Below, piece after piece: positions 34,209 to 42,356 of a DNA stretch of 64,000 bases (position 1 is its first letter; each line of letters opens with the position of its first letter). This DNA comes from Nonomuraea helvata. Lineage in GTDB: Bacteria; Actinomycetota; Actinomycetes; Streptosporangiales; Streptosporangiaceae. Both the position numbers and the translations under genes were made by a program. The stretch is from NCBI RefSeq assembly GCF_039535785.1, contig NZ_BAAAXV010000008.1, positions 434,001 through 498,000 of the forward strand, given 5' to 3'. The notes beneath the pieces are model-generated. The model searched no databases, was not told the origin of the DNA, and was given only the letters and a program-made list of their open reading frames with translations.

Positions 34209-35102
34209 ATGCCTGTGACCGCTGAGGACCTGTCTGTTCCTGCTGCCGAGCTGACGATCGTGGGCCACTACGACAAGGCCCTCGGCTACGCCACGCGCCG
34301 CCCCACCGGCTCCCCGAGCTGGCTGCTGCTGTGGACCGAGGCGGGGGCGGGGCTGGTGGAGCAGGGCGGGGTGTCGTCGGCGGCCCGGGCCGGGGATCTG
34401 GTGGTGCTGGGGTCGGGGGTGTCGCAGCACTACCGGGTGCTGCCGGGGGAGGAGCGGTGGCGCTTCTGGTGGGTGCATTTCCAGCCGCGGCCCTCGTGGG
34501 GGGCGTGGCTGGGGCCGTACGCGCTCGCCGACGGGTGCCACCTGGTCGGGGGAGTGCCGGCAGGCGTGCACGAGCGGATCGGGCTGGCGTTCCGGCGGGC
34601 GCTCCAGGACGCCCGCTGGGTCCCCGACGCGCCCTTTCCTCCCGTGTCCGTGGCCCCGAGCCCCGCGGTCGTCGTGGCGGGGGCGGCGAGGGAGCTGGTG
34701 CTGGGCGCCGTCGAGGAGGTGCTCGTGCTCGCCACCGCTTCCGCCCGGCCGCAAGGGGCGCGCCGGTCCGACGAGGGCGACGAGCGGGTACGCCGGGTCC
34801 TCGCGCTCATCGCCGCCGAGCCCGGCGCGCCGCACTCGGTCGCCTCGCTGGCCCGCGCCGTCGCACTCTCGCCGTCCCGCCTCGCCCACCTGTTCGCCGC
34901 CGAGACCGGACGCACGCCGATGCAGGCCGTCCGCGAGGCGCGGGTACGGCACGCCGCGAGCCTGCTGGAGGTGACGGACCTGGACGTGGGGCAGGTGGCG
35001 GCGGCGTCCGGCTTCGTCAGCCCGTTCCACTTCAGCAGGGCGTTCAAGCGCGAGTACGGCCTGCCGCCCCGCGACTACCGCGCCCGCCTCCGCAGCGGTT
35101 AA
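34209..35102 (+). CDS. AraC-family transcriptional regulator
   Basis: A 297-aa regulator with an N-terminal cupin-like sensor domain (LLLWTEAGAGLVEQGG, GDLVVLGSGVSQHYRV) of the arabinose-type AraC fold. The C-terminal double helix-turn-helix is at about residues 195-290: SVASLARAVALSPSRLAHLF and QVAAASGFVSPFHFSRAFK. It is divergent from the PhyH dioxygenase gene and convergent with the ROK regulator. The two stop codons share the bases TTAA at 35099-35102. Its target is more likely the adjacent PhyH gene than the galactoside operon. Confidence 0.88.
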   Translation: MPVTAEDLSVPAAELTIVGHYDKALGYATRRPTGSPSWLLLWTEAGAGLVEQGGVSSAARAGDLVVLGSGVSQHYRVLPGEERWRFWWVHFQPRPSWGAWLGPYALADGCHLVGGVPAGVHERIGLAFRRALQDARWVPDAPFPPVSVAPSPAVVVAGAARELVLGAVEEVLVLATASARPQGARRSDEGDERVRRVLALIAAEPGAPHSVASLARAVALSPSRLAHLFAAETGRTPMQAVREARVRHAASLLEVTDLDVGQVAAASGFVSPFHFSRAFKREYGLPPRDYRARLRSG

Positions 35103-36253
35103 CGGGTGACAGGGAGGGGGCCTCTGTCCGGGGTGAAGAGCTGGTCGTCCAGGTGGTCGACGGCGTAGTCGATGGCTCCCACCACCACGCACTCGTCCCC
35201 GAGTGTGGACGCGCGGACCTCCGGCATGCGCATGCAGGTGCGCTCCAGGCGTTCCCGCAACGGCTCCAGCAGCACGTCCGCAGACCGTGAGAACCCGCCT
35301 CCCAGCACCACCATCTCCGGATCCAGGATGAGCACCATCGCAGCCGTGCCCACCGCGAGGTCGTCCACGTACCGCTCGACGGAGGCGATCGCCGCCGGAT
35401 CCCCGTTGCGCGCGGCGGCCAGCGTGAACCCGGCGGCGTCCTCGGGCGGGGTGCCCTCGGGGACGGATGGGCAGGTGTTGAGGTGCTCGGGAGCGTCGAA
35501 CCAGCGGGCCTCGGGCAGCATGGAGATCTCCCCGGCCGCCGCCCCGAACCCCCGGTGCACCTTCCCGCCGATGATCAGGCCGGCGCCCATGCGCCGCCCC
35601 ACGTGCAGGAACACCACGTCTCTGGCGCCTTTGGCCACCCCGCGCCTGGACTCGGCCATGGCGGCCAGGCGGCTGTCGTTCTCGATGAGCACCTGGCAGG
35701 GGAACATCTCCCGCATCTTGCCCGCCAGGTCGAGGTCCCGCCAGGCGGGGACGGCGGCCGAGTAGATGACGCGTCCTTCGACGTCGATCACGCCGACGGT
35801 GCCCACCGAGAGCGTCCACAGGTCGGAGACCGACGTACGGCTGAGCGCCAGGCACCCGGAGACGGCCCGTTCGATCGCGGCCAGGCGCTCCTCGATCGGG
35901 GCGTCGGGCAGCACCGGCTGCCGGGTCTCCGCGAGGATCTCGCCGTCCAGGTCGGACAGCGCGGCGCGGATGTTGTGACCCCCTATGTCCACCCCGACCA
36001 GATAGCCGCTGTCGGCGCGGAAGCGGTAGCGTCGGGCGGGCCGGCCCATGCTGCCGGGGCTCGGCGGCACCTCCTCCACCCAGCCGAGCTCCATGAGCTC
36101 GTCGGTGACCTCCTTCATGGACGGCCGGGACAGGCCGGTGCGTTCGGCGAGCGCCGACAGGGTGAGTGGGCCCGCCCTGCGCAGCTCCCGGATGGCTGTC
36201 AGCGAGTTGAGCTGCCGCAGCCGGGACAGGTCGCCGCCGCGAACGTCCGCCAT
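35099..36253 (-). CDS. ROK-family transcriptional regulator of the alpha-galactoside locus
   Basis: An N-terminal winged helix (LRRAGPLTLSALAERTGLSRPSM) is joined to a ROK sugar-kinase-like domain (YLVGVDIGGHNIRAALSDLDG, GVAKGARDVVFLHVGRRMGAGLI). The zinc-binding cysteine cluster of ROK repressors (usually CxCGxxGC) is reduced to a single Cys in LNTCPSV, so the canonical motif is absent. ATG at 36253 (MADVRGGDLSRLRQLN) has AAGGA upstream; GTG at 36286 and ATG at 36259 are alternatives. It is divergent from the GH36 operon and is its most probable regulator. Confidence 0.87.
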   Translation of the reverse strand: MADVRGGDLSRLRQLNSLTAIRELRRAGPLTLSALAERTGLSRPSMKEVTDELMELGWVEEVPPSPGSMGRPARRYRFRADSGYLVGVDIGGHNIRAALSDLDGEILAETRQPVLPDAPIEERLAAIERAVSGCLALSRTSVSDLWTLSVGTVGVIDVEGRVIYSAAVPAWRDLDLAGKMREMFPCQVLIENDSRLAAMAESRRGVAKGARDVVFLHVGRRMGAGLIIGGKVHRGFGAAAGEISMLPEARWFDAPEHLNTCPSVPEGTPPEDAAGFTLAAARNGDPAAIASVERYVDDLAVGTAAMVLILDPEMVVLGGGFSRSADVLLEPLRERLERTCMRMPEVRASTLGDECVVVGAIDYAVDHLDDQLFTPDRGPLPVTR

Positions 36254-36356
36254 CGCCATCCTTAAGTAGGTCTCCTCTGTAACCACAGATTATGCCAGCG
36301 ATCGACTGGTGTGCACGCCTCGCACATCTCCCGTTATTACGAGGAAAAGACGGTCA

Positions 36357-36387
36357 TTGACCCCGCGTGAACGCCGGTGCTACTAAT
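36357..36387 (+). promoter_or_regulatory. Candidate promoter of the alpha-galactoside operon
   Basis: TTGACC at 36357-36362 is a good -35, and TACTAAT at 36381-36387 is a passable -10 (spacer about 18). It lies 34 bases before the GH36 start. Two possible operator palindromes precede it: CCAG-CGATCGA-CTGG (36295-36309) and TGTGC-N7-GCACA (36310-36326). Confidence 0.45.
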
Positions 36388-36420
36388 GAAGGGCTCCTTT
36401 GAAAGTCGAGAGGAATCAGG

Positions 36421-37722
36421 ATGGCCTTCGCTGACATCGGCGAGATCAGGTGCGGCCCTGGGGAGACCCGGGTGTTCGAGCAGGGCTGGCAGTCGTGGAG
36501 CCCCACGGGCGCGTACCGCCTGACGGACACCCCGCCCCGGCCCGCCGACGAGACCATCCAGATCCTCGCCTACCGCCCCGAGACCCCGATCCCCGACGGG
36601 GTGTTCCAGGGCGAGGGGCTGCTGGCCGTCGAGCCGGGCGACGGGTCCGTCGAGCTCTGGTCGGCGCCGACCCCCCTCCAGGTGCCGTCGATCAGGGCAC
36701 GCGAGGAGGACGGCCGCCTGGTGGTCTCCGCCGACGACCCGGTACGCCACCACCGCGTGGAAGGCGGCCTGGACCAGGCCCTGCGCGACTGGGCGGACAC
36801 CATTGCGGAAAAGCGGACGTTCCCCGCCGTCCCGCCGATGTGGTGCACCTGGTACGGCTACTGGGACAAGGTCACCGACGCCGACGTCATCGAGAACCTG
36901 AAGCTCTCCGAGCGGCTCGGCCTGGGCGCCGACATGTTCCTCATCGACGACGGCTACGAGGCCGAGATCGGCGACTGGCTGGAGGGACGCCCCGAGTTCG
37001 GCTCCCTGGCGCGGGCCGTGGACGCCGTCACGGACGCGGGCCGGCGGGCCGGGATCTGGACCGCGCCGTTCCTCGTCGGCCACCGCAGCCGGATCTTCCG
37101 CGAGCACCCCGACTGGCTGGTCCGGGGCGCGTACGCGGGCCGCATGTGGGACCAGGAGCTGGCGGTGCTCGACATCACCCACCCGGAGGCGGCCGAGCAC
37201 CTGGTGAACGTCTTCCGTACCTTCAGCGCGATGGGGATCAGCCACTTCAAGCTCGACTTCATCTATGCGGGAGCGCTCGCGGGCGAGCGGCACGAGGACC
37301 TCGACCCGATCGCCGCGTACCGGCGCGGCCTGGAGCTGATCCGCCGGGGCGCCGGCGTGGCGGCGACCCTGCACGGGTGCGGCGCCCCGATGCTGCCCAG
37401 CATCGGCCTGGTGGACATCATGCGGGTCAGCCCGGACATCGCGCCGACCCTGCAGCCCAAGTCCGGCGACATCAGCCAGCCCTCCCAGCTCGGTGCCCGC
37501 CTCACCGGGGCGGCCCGCGAGTTCATGCACGCCCGCTGGTGGGTGAACGACCCCGACTGCATCATCCTGCGCCCCGAGGTGGAGGCGCGGGAGGAGTGGG
37601 CGGCCCACATCGCCGGCACGGGCGGCCTGCGCGGATCGAGCGACCCGATCGCCTCCCTGGACGACTGGGGCCTGGAGACGACCAGGCGCCTCATGGTCCC
37701 GACCTCGACGGACCCGTCGTGA
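36421..37722 (+). CDS. Alpha-galactosidase, GH36 type, cytoplasmic
   Basis: A short GH36/melibiase-like enzyme (433 aa) that removes terminal alpha-galactose. The N-terminus is a reduced beta-sandwich with the GWQSWSPTG motif. The barrel has MWCTWYGYWDKV, FLIDDGYE, the nucleophile in HFKLDFIYA (Asp279) and the acid/base in IMRVSPDIAP (Asp339). Full-size GH36 enzymes are about 700 aa, so this belongs to the compact subgroup. There is no signal peptide. Its TGA overlaps the GTG of the following permease gene, an unusual case of a glycosidase leading the operon. Substrate after import: alpha-galactosides. Confidence 0.9.
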   Translation: MAFADIGEIRCGPGETRVFEQGWQSWSPTGAYRLTDTPPRPADETIQILAYRPETPIPDGVFQGEGLLAVEPGDGSVELWSAPTPLQVPSIRAREEDGRLVVSADDPVRHHRVEGGLDQALRDWADTIAEKRTFPAVPPMWCTWYGYWDKVTDADVIENLKLSERLGLGADMFLIDDGYEAEIGDWLEGRPEFGSLARAVDAVTDAGRRAGIWTAPFLVGHRSRIFREHPDWLVRGAYAGRMWDQELAVLDITHPEAAEHLVNVFRTFSAMGISHFKLDFIYAGALAGERHEDLDPIAAYRRGLELIRRGAGVAATLHGCGAPMLPSIGLVDIMRVSPDIAPTLQPKSGDISQPSQLGARLTGAAREFMHARWWVNDPDCIILRPEVEAREEWAAHIAGTGGLRGSSDPIASLDDWGLETTRRLMVPTSTDPS

Positions 37723-38654
37723 CCAGCCACACCGCGGAGCGGAGCCTCGGGACGGACGTCCAGGTGGCGAAGGGGCGGCGCAGGCGGGGGAGCGGCTGGC
37801 ACGCGTACCTGTTCGTGGTGCCCAGCCTCTTCGGGGTGGTGGCCTTCCTGCTGCTGCCCATGGTCATCGTGCTCGTCCTCAGCCTCTTCGACTGGCAGCT
37901 GCTCTCGGACCCGACGTTCGTCGGCCTCGACAACTACCGCCGCCTGGCGGGCGACGGCCAGACGTGGCACTCGCTCGGCGTGACGATCGCGTACGTCCTG
38001 CTCTGCATCCCCCTGCAGACCGTCCTCGCCCTGAGCCTGGCCATGCTGCTCAACCAGCGCGTCAAGGGCGTCAGGTTCTACCGGTCGCTCTTCGTCGTCC
38101 CGTGGATGGCCACCCCCATCGTCCTGGCCCTGATCTGGGGCTGGATCTTCGACCCCCGCGACGGCGCCATCAACAGCGCCCTGGCCCTGGTCGGCGTCAC
38201 CGGCCCCGACTGGCTGTCGGACCCCACGTGGGCGCTGCCCGCCGTCGCGCTGGTCAGCGTCTGGCAGTACACCGGCTACAACATGCTGTTCTTCCTGGCC
38301 GGGCTCCAGGGCATCCCCAAGGAGCTGCACGACGCGGCCGAGACCGACGGCGCCACCCCGGCGCAGCGGTTCTGGCGGGTGACGCTGCCGCTGCTCAACC
38401 CCACGATGTTCTTCGTCAGCGTGACGAACCTGATCGGCTCCTTCCAGGTGTTCGACACGGTGTACGCGATGACGGACGGCGGCCCCAGCCACACCACCGA
38501 AGTGATCAACTTCAGGATCTTCCAGACCGCGTTCAAGGAGTTCGACTTCGGCTACGCGGCCACGCTGTCGACGCTGCTCTTCCTGATCATCTTCCTGGTG
38601 ACGATGGCGCAGGTCAGGTTCTTCGGCAAGCGCACCACCTACGACCTGAGCTGA
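37719..38654 (+). CDS. Sugar ABC transporter permease, MalF type (importer 3)
   Basis: A 311-aa permease with a basic N-terminus (VAKGRRRRGSGW), six predicted helices beginning AYLFVVPSLFGVVAFLLLP, and an EAA loop ELHDAAETDGAT. The GTG at 37719 overlaps the GH36 stop (GTGA). The frame runs upstream within the GH36 gene but is a shadow there. It pairs with the MalG-type gene nine bases downstream. Confidence 0.9.
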   Translation: MTSHTAERSLGTDVQVAKGRRRRGSGWHAYLFVVPSLFGVVAFLLLPMVIVLVLSLFDWQLLSDPTFVGLDNYRRLAGDGQTWHSLGVTIAYVLLCIPLQTVLALSLAMLLNQRVKGVRFYRSLFVVPWMATPIVLALIWGWIFDPRDGAINSALALVGVTGPDWLSDPTWALPAVALVSVWQYTGYNMLFFLAGLQGIPKELHDAAETDGATPAQRFWRVTLPLLNPTMFFVSVTNLIGSFQVFDTVYAMTDGGPSHTTEVINFRIFQTAFKEFDFGYAATLSTLLFLIIFLVTMAQVRFFGKRTTYDLS

Positions 38655-38663
38655 GAGAAGACC

Positions 38664-39473
38664 ATGGCCAAGCGAATCCTCCTGTACGCCGTTCTCGCGG
38701 TCGGTGCGTTCGTCTCCGTCTTCCCGTACCTGCTCGTCGTGCTGACCGCCTTCAAGACCCAGGCCCAGCTGAGCGGGACGGCCCCCTGGCTGCCCGGGCT
38801 GCCGCCGACCGCGGACAACCTGGCGAAGATGCTGGCGGGTGACTTCCCGCGCTACCTGCTCAACACGGCCGGGATGACGGCGCTGCTGACGGCGGGCCAG
38901 CTGGTGTTCACCACGTTCGCCGCGTACGCGTTCGCGCGTCTCCGCTTCCGGGGCAGGGACGTGCTGTTCTGGCTGTTCGTGGCGACGATGATGGTGCCGA
39001 GCGCCGTCACGATGATCCCGCTGTTCCTGATCATGCGGGAGCTGGAGCTGATCAACACCTGGTACGGCCTGCTCGCCCCGTACGTGCTCGGCACCCCGTA
39101 CGGGATCTTCCTGATGCGGCAGTTCTTCAAGACCCTGCCCGCCGGCCTGGAGGAGGCGGCGCGGATCGACGGGGCGGGGCCGCTGACGGTCCTCGTGCGC
39201 GTCATGCTCCCGCTCTGCCGCCCGGCGCTCGGCACGCTGGCGATCATCACGGTGATCTCCTCGTGGAACAGCTTCCTCTGGCCGCTGATCATCACCAGCA
39301 GCGACGACACCAAGGTCATCACGGTCGCCATCGCCACGCTCAAGCAGGGCATCGGCGTCGACTACAACCTCATGATGGCCGGCAGTCTCATCGCGCTGGT
39401 GCCGATGGTGGCCGTCTTCGTCTTCTTCCAGAAGCACATCGTCAGATCGGTCGTCCTTTCCGGTCTCAAGTAA
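38664..39473 (+). CDS. Sugar ABC transporter permease, MalG type (importer 3)
   Basis: A 269-aa permease with six predicted helices starting ILLYAVLAVGAFVSVFPYLL and EAA loop GLEEAARIDGAG. The C-terminal QKHIVRSVVLSGLK is typical. A GAGA motif nine bases upstream of the ATG serves as ribosome site. The binding-protein gene follows after 14 bases, so gene order here (glycosidase, permeases, binding protein) differs from importers 1 and 2. Confidence 0.9.
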   Translation: MAKRILLYAVLAVGAFVSVFPYLLVVLTAFKTQAQLSGTAPWLPGLPPTADNLAKMLAGDFPRYLLNTAGMTALLTAGQLVFTTFAAYAFARLRFRGRDVLFWLFVATMMVPSAVTMIPLFLIMRELELINTWYGLLAPYVLGTPYGIFLMRQFFKTLPAGLEEAARIDGAGPLTVLVRVMLPLCRPALGTLAIITVISSWNSFLWPLIITSSDDTKVITVAIATLKQGIGVDYNLMMAGSLIALVPMVAVFVFFQKHIVRSVVLSGLK

Positions 39474-39487
39474 GAAGAGGTCAGCGA

Positions 39488-40792
39488 ATGTTGCACAACC
39501 CCCCGATTCGCTGGGCGCTGCTCGGCGCCGTCCTGCTCGCCCTCACCTCGTGCGGCTCAGGCTCAGGCGGCGGCGGCGAGTCAGAGAAGGTCACGTTGAC
39601 GTACCGGCTCTGGGACGACCAGCAGAAGGTCGGCTACGAGAAGGTCATGGCCGCCTTCGAGAAGGCCAATCCCGGCATCGACGTCAACATCGAGCTGCTG
39701 CCGTACGACCAGTACTGGACGAAGCTCACCGCCGACGTCGTCGCGGGCACCGCGCCGGACGTGTTCTGGATGACCCCCACCCAGTTCCCCGAGTACGTCA
39801 CCAAGGGCGTCCTCAGCCCGGTCCAGGTCGACGCGTCGAAGTACCACCAGACCGTCGTCGGCTCCTTCAGCTACCAGGGCAAGCTGTACGGCGTCCCCAA
39901 GGACTGGGGCATCGTCGGCCTGCTCTACAACAAGGACCTGTTCAAGAAGGCCGGCGTGGAGATGCCCGAGAAGCTGACCTGGGCGGCCGACGGCAGCGGC
40001 ACCCTGCTCGACACGGCACGCAAGCTCACCGTGGACGAGGCCGGCAAGCACCCCGGCGACGCCGGATTCGACCCCGCCAAGGTCAAGACGTACGGCTTCG
40101 CCTCCTGGAACCACTACCAGACGCAGTGGATGAACTGGGTCGTCTCGAACGGCGGCAAGCTCGTCGACAAGCCCTTCGGAAAGTACGCCTTCAACGACCC
40201 CGCGTCCGTGCAGGCGCTGCAGTTCGGGGTGGACCTGGTGAACAAGGAGCACGTCTCCCCGCCCGCCACCCAGACCAACCCGCCCACCGGCAAGGTCACC
40301 GACATGTTCAAGGCGGGCCAGGTCGCGATGTTCCCCGCCAACAACGCGCTGCTGCCGTTCGTGGCGCCCGAGGCCACGTTCGAGATGGGCGTCGCGGCCA
40401 TGCCGGAGGGGCCGAAGGGCCGCTCGGTCAACCTGAACGGCCTGGCCGAGGCCGTCTACGCCAAGAGCAAGCACCCCAAGGAGGCCATGAAGCTGGCCGA
40501 ATACCTTGGCACGCAGGAGCCGCAGAAGATGATGGCCGACGGCGGCTACATCCTCCCCGCGCTCAACGGCCTCAGCCAGGGCTACGTCGACTACTGGAAG
40601 TCGAAGAAGGTCGATGTCACGCCGTTCGTGAACGAGGCCGAGGGCTCCACCTTCCCGCTGCCGATCACCACCGGCTTCACCGGCTTCGAGACGAAGCTCA
40701 ACCAGATCTTCAACGAGATGTACCTCGGCAAGCTCACGCCGCAGGCCGCCGCCGACCAGGCCGTCACCGAGGGCAACGCCACCGTCAAGTAA
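39488..40792 (+). CDS. Sugar ABC transporter substrate-binding lipoprotein (importer 3)
   Basis: A 434-aa lipoprotein with a lipobox (ALTSC, Cys22) followed by a Gly/Ser-rich linker. Mature landmarks are VTLTYRLWDDQQKVGYEKV, PDVFWMTPTQFPEY and YGVPKDWGIVGLLYNKDLF. ATG at 39488 has GAGG seven bases upstream. Surrounding alpha-galactosidases and hexosaminidase suggest a galactose- and/or HexNAc-containing oligosaccharide as ligand. The next gene (PhoD) begins eight bases after the stop. Confidence 0.92.
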   Translation: MLHNPPIRWALLGAVLLALTSCGSGSGGGGESEKVTLTYRLWDDQQKVGYEKVMAAFEKANPGIDVNIELLPYDQYWTKLTADVVAGTAPDVFWMTPTQFPEYVTKGVLSPVQVDASKYHQTVVGSFSYQGKLYGVPKDWGIVGLLYNKDLFKKAGVEMPEKLTWAADGSGTLLDTARKLTVDEAGKHPGDAGFDPAKVKTYGFASWNHYQTQWMNWVVSNGGKLVDKPFGKYAFNDPASVQALQFGVDLVNKEHVSPPATQTNPPTGKVTDMFKAGQVAMFPANNALLPFVAPEATFEMGVAAMPEGPKGRSVNLNGLAEAVYAKSKHPKEAMKLAEYLGTQEPQKMMADGGYILPALNGLSQGYVDYWKSKKVDVTPFVNEAEGSTFPLPITTGFTGFETKLNQIFNEMYLGKLTPQAAADQAVTEGNATVK

Positions 40793-40800
40793 GGACCCCC

Positions 40801-42345
40801 ATGATCACCCGGCGTTCACTCTTCGCCGGGGGCGCGAGCCTGGGCTTCACCGCCGCACTGGGCGCCACCCCAGTGCGCGCGGCGGCCCGTCGCGCCCCTC
40901 TCTCCGACCCCTTCCAGCTCGGCGTTGCCTCGGGCGAGCCCACGCCTGACGGTGTGGTCCTGTGGACCCGGCTCGCCGTGGACCCGATCGCGCTCGACGG
41001 CCTCGGCGGCATGCCGGGGCGGCCGGTGCCGGTCCAGTGGCAGCTCGCCAAAGACGAAAATTTCCGGCATGTCGTACGGGCCGGCGTGGAGATCGCCCGC
41101 CCCGACGCCGCCCACAGCGTCCACGTCGAGCTCGACGGACTCGCTCCCGGCGCCGAGTACTTCTACCGCTTCAGGGCCGAGGGCGAGATCAGCCCCGTCG
41201 GCCGCACCCTCACCGCCCCGGCCCCCGGCACCCGCAGCCGGGCGCTGAACCTGTCGTTCACCTCCTGCGCCGACTACCAGGTGGGCTGGTTCACGCCGTA
41301 CCGCAGGATGGCCGAGGACCAGCCCGACCTGATCGCCTTCCTCGGCGACTACATCTACGAGTACGGCGACTACAAGTACCCGGTCCGCGACCAGGCCGGC
41401 GGCGAGTGCTTCGACCTGGCCGGCTACCGGCTGCGGCACGCCCAGCACAAGGCCGACCCCGAGTCGCAGCTGGCCCACGCCATCGCCCCCTGGGTCGTGG
41501 TGTGGGACGACCACGACATCGAGAACGCCTGGGCCGGCGACGTGCCCGAGCAGCCCGACCCGCCGTTCCTCGCGCGCCGGGCCGCGGCCTTCCAGGCGTA
41601 CTACGAGAACATGCCGCTGCGCCGCGCCCAGAAGCCCCATGGCTCCGCGCTCAAGCTCTACCGCAGCATCCGCTGGGGCGGGGTCGCCAACCTGCACATG
41701 CTCGACACCCGCCAGTACCGCGACCTGTACGCGTGCACCGGCAAGAGCGGCACGATCGGCCCGGACTGCCTCGACCGTCTCGAGCCCAACCGGACGATGC
41801 TCGGCCGCGACCAGGAGGCCTGGCTCGACGGCGAGCTGAAGGGCTCGCGCGCCACCTGGGACCTGCTCGGACAGCAGGTCTTCCTCATGGAGATGGACTG
41901 GACGAACGGCGAGGGCAAGGGCTACTCGAACGAGGGCTGGGACGGCTACGTCGCCTCCCGCAACCGCCTGGCGGCCGCCATCGACACCTACAAGCGCAAC
42001 GCCGTCGTGCTCACCGGCGACGTGCACTCCCACTGGGCGGGCGAGGTCAAGCGCGACTACCAGGACCCCGGGTCGAAGTCCGTCGCCGTGGAGCTGGTCA
42101 CCACCTCGGTGACGAGCGCGGGCAACGGCCTCGACGAGTACCCCAACACGCAGGTCCTGCTCAATGAGAACCCGCACGTGAAGTTCTTCAACGGCCGCCG
42201 CGGCTACGTACGCACCAAGATCACGCAGCAGGAGATGAAGGTCGACTTCCGGTCGCTGTCGCGCGTCACCGAGCCGTACGCCCCCGCCTACACCTCCGGC
42301 TCCTTCGTCATCGAGCCGGGCGCCGCCAGACTCAACCCCGCCTGA
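40801..42345 (+). CDS. phoD: PhoD-type alkaline phosphatase/phosphodiesterase, Tat-exported
   Basis: A 514-aa metallophosphoesterase with a twin-arginine signal (ITRRSLFAGGASLGF), then the PhoD N-terminal domain (FQLGVASGEPTPDGVVLWTR). The catalytic domain has SCADYQ, LIAFLGDYIYEYG, VVVWDDHDIENAW and VVLTGDVHSHWAG, which contain the metal ligands of PhoD (Fe/Ca enzymes). PhoD proteins cleave phosphomono- and diesters, and in Bacillus the enzyme attacks wall teichoic acid. Here it is inside an alpha-galactoside operon, eight bases after the binding-protein stop and 11 before GH27. That context is unusual for a phosphate-starvation gene. The start ATG has AAGGA eight bases upstream. Confidence 0.9.
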   Translation: MITRRSLFAGGASLGFTAALGATPVRAAARRAPLSDPFQLGVASGEPTPDGVVLWTRLAVDPIALDGLGGMPGRPVPVQWQLAKDENFRHVVRAGVEIARPDAAHSVHVELDGLAPGAEYFYRFRAEGEISPVGRTLTAPAPGTRSRALNLSFTSCADYQVGWFTPYRRMAEDQPDLIAFLGDYIYEYGDYKYPVRDQAGGECFDLAGYRLRHAQHKADPESQLAHAIAPWVVVWDDHDIENAWAGDVPEQPDPPFLARRAAAFQAYYENMPLRRAQKPHGSALKLYRSIRWGGVANLHMLDTRQYRDLYACTGKSGTIGPDCLDRLEPNRTMLGRDQEAWLDGELKGSRATWDLLGQQVFLMEMDWTNGEGKGYSNEGWDGYVASRNRLAAAIDTYKRNAVVLTGDVHSHWAGEVKRDYQDPGSKSVAVELVTTSVTSAGNGLDEYPNTQVLLNENPHVKFFNGRRGYVRTKITQQEMKVDFRSLSRVTEPYAPAYTSGSFVIEPGAARLNPA

Positions 42346-42356
42346 CAGGACCACCC

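Noticed and set aside
37263-39437. Minus-strand frame of 724 codons opposite the importer-3 permeases
   Set aside because: High-GC genes produce long antisense frames; the translation is E/D/Q/R/H-rich low-complexity and overlaps two clear permease genes.
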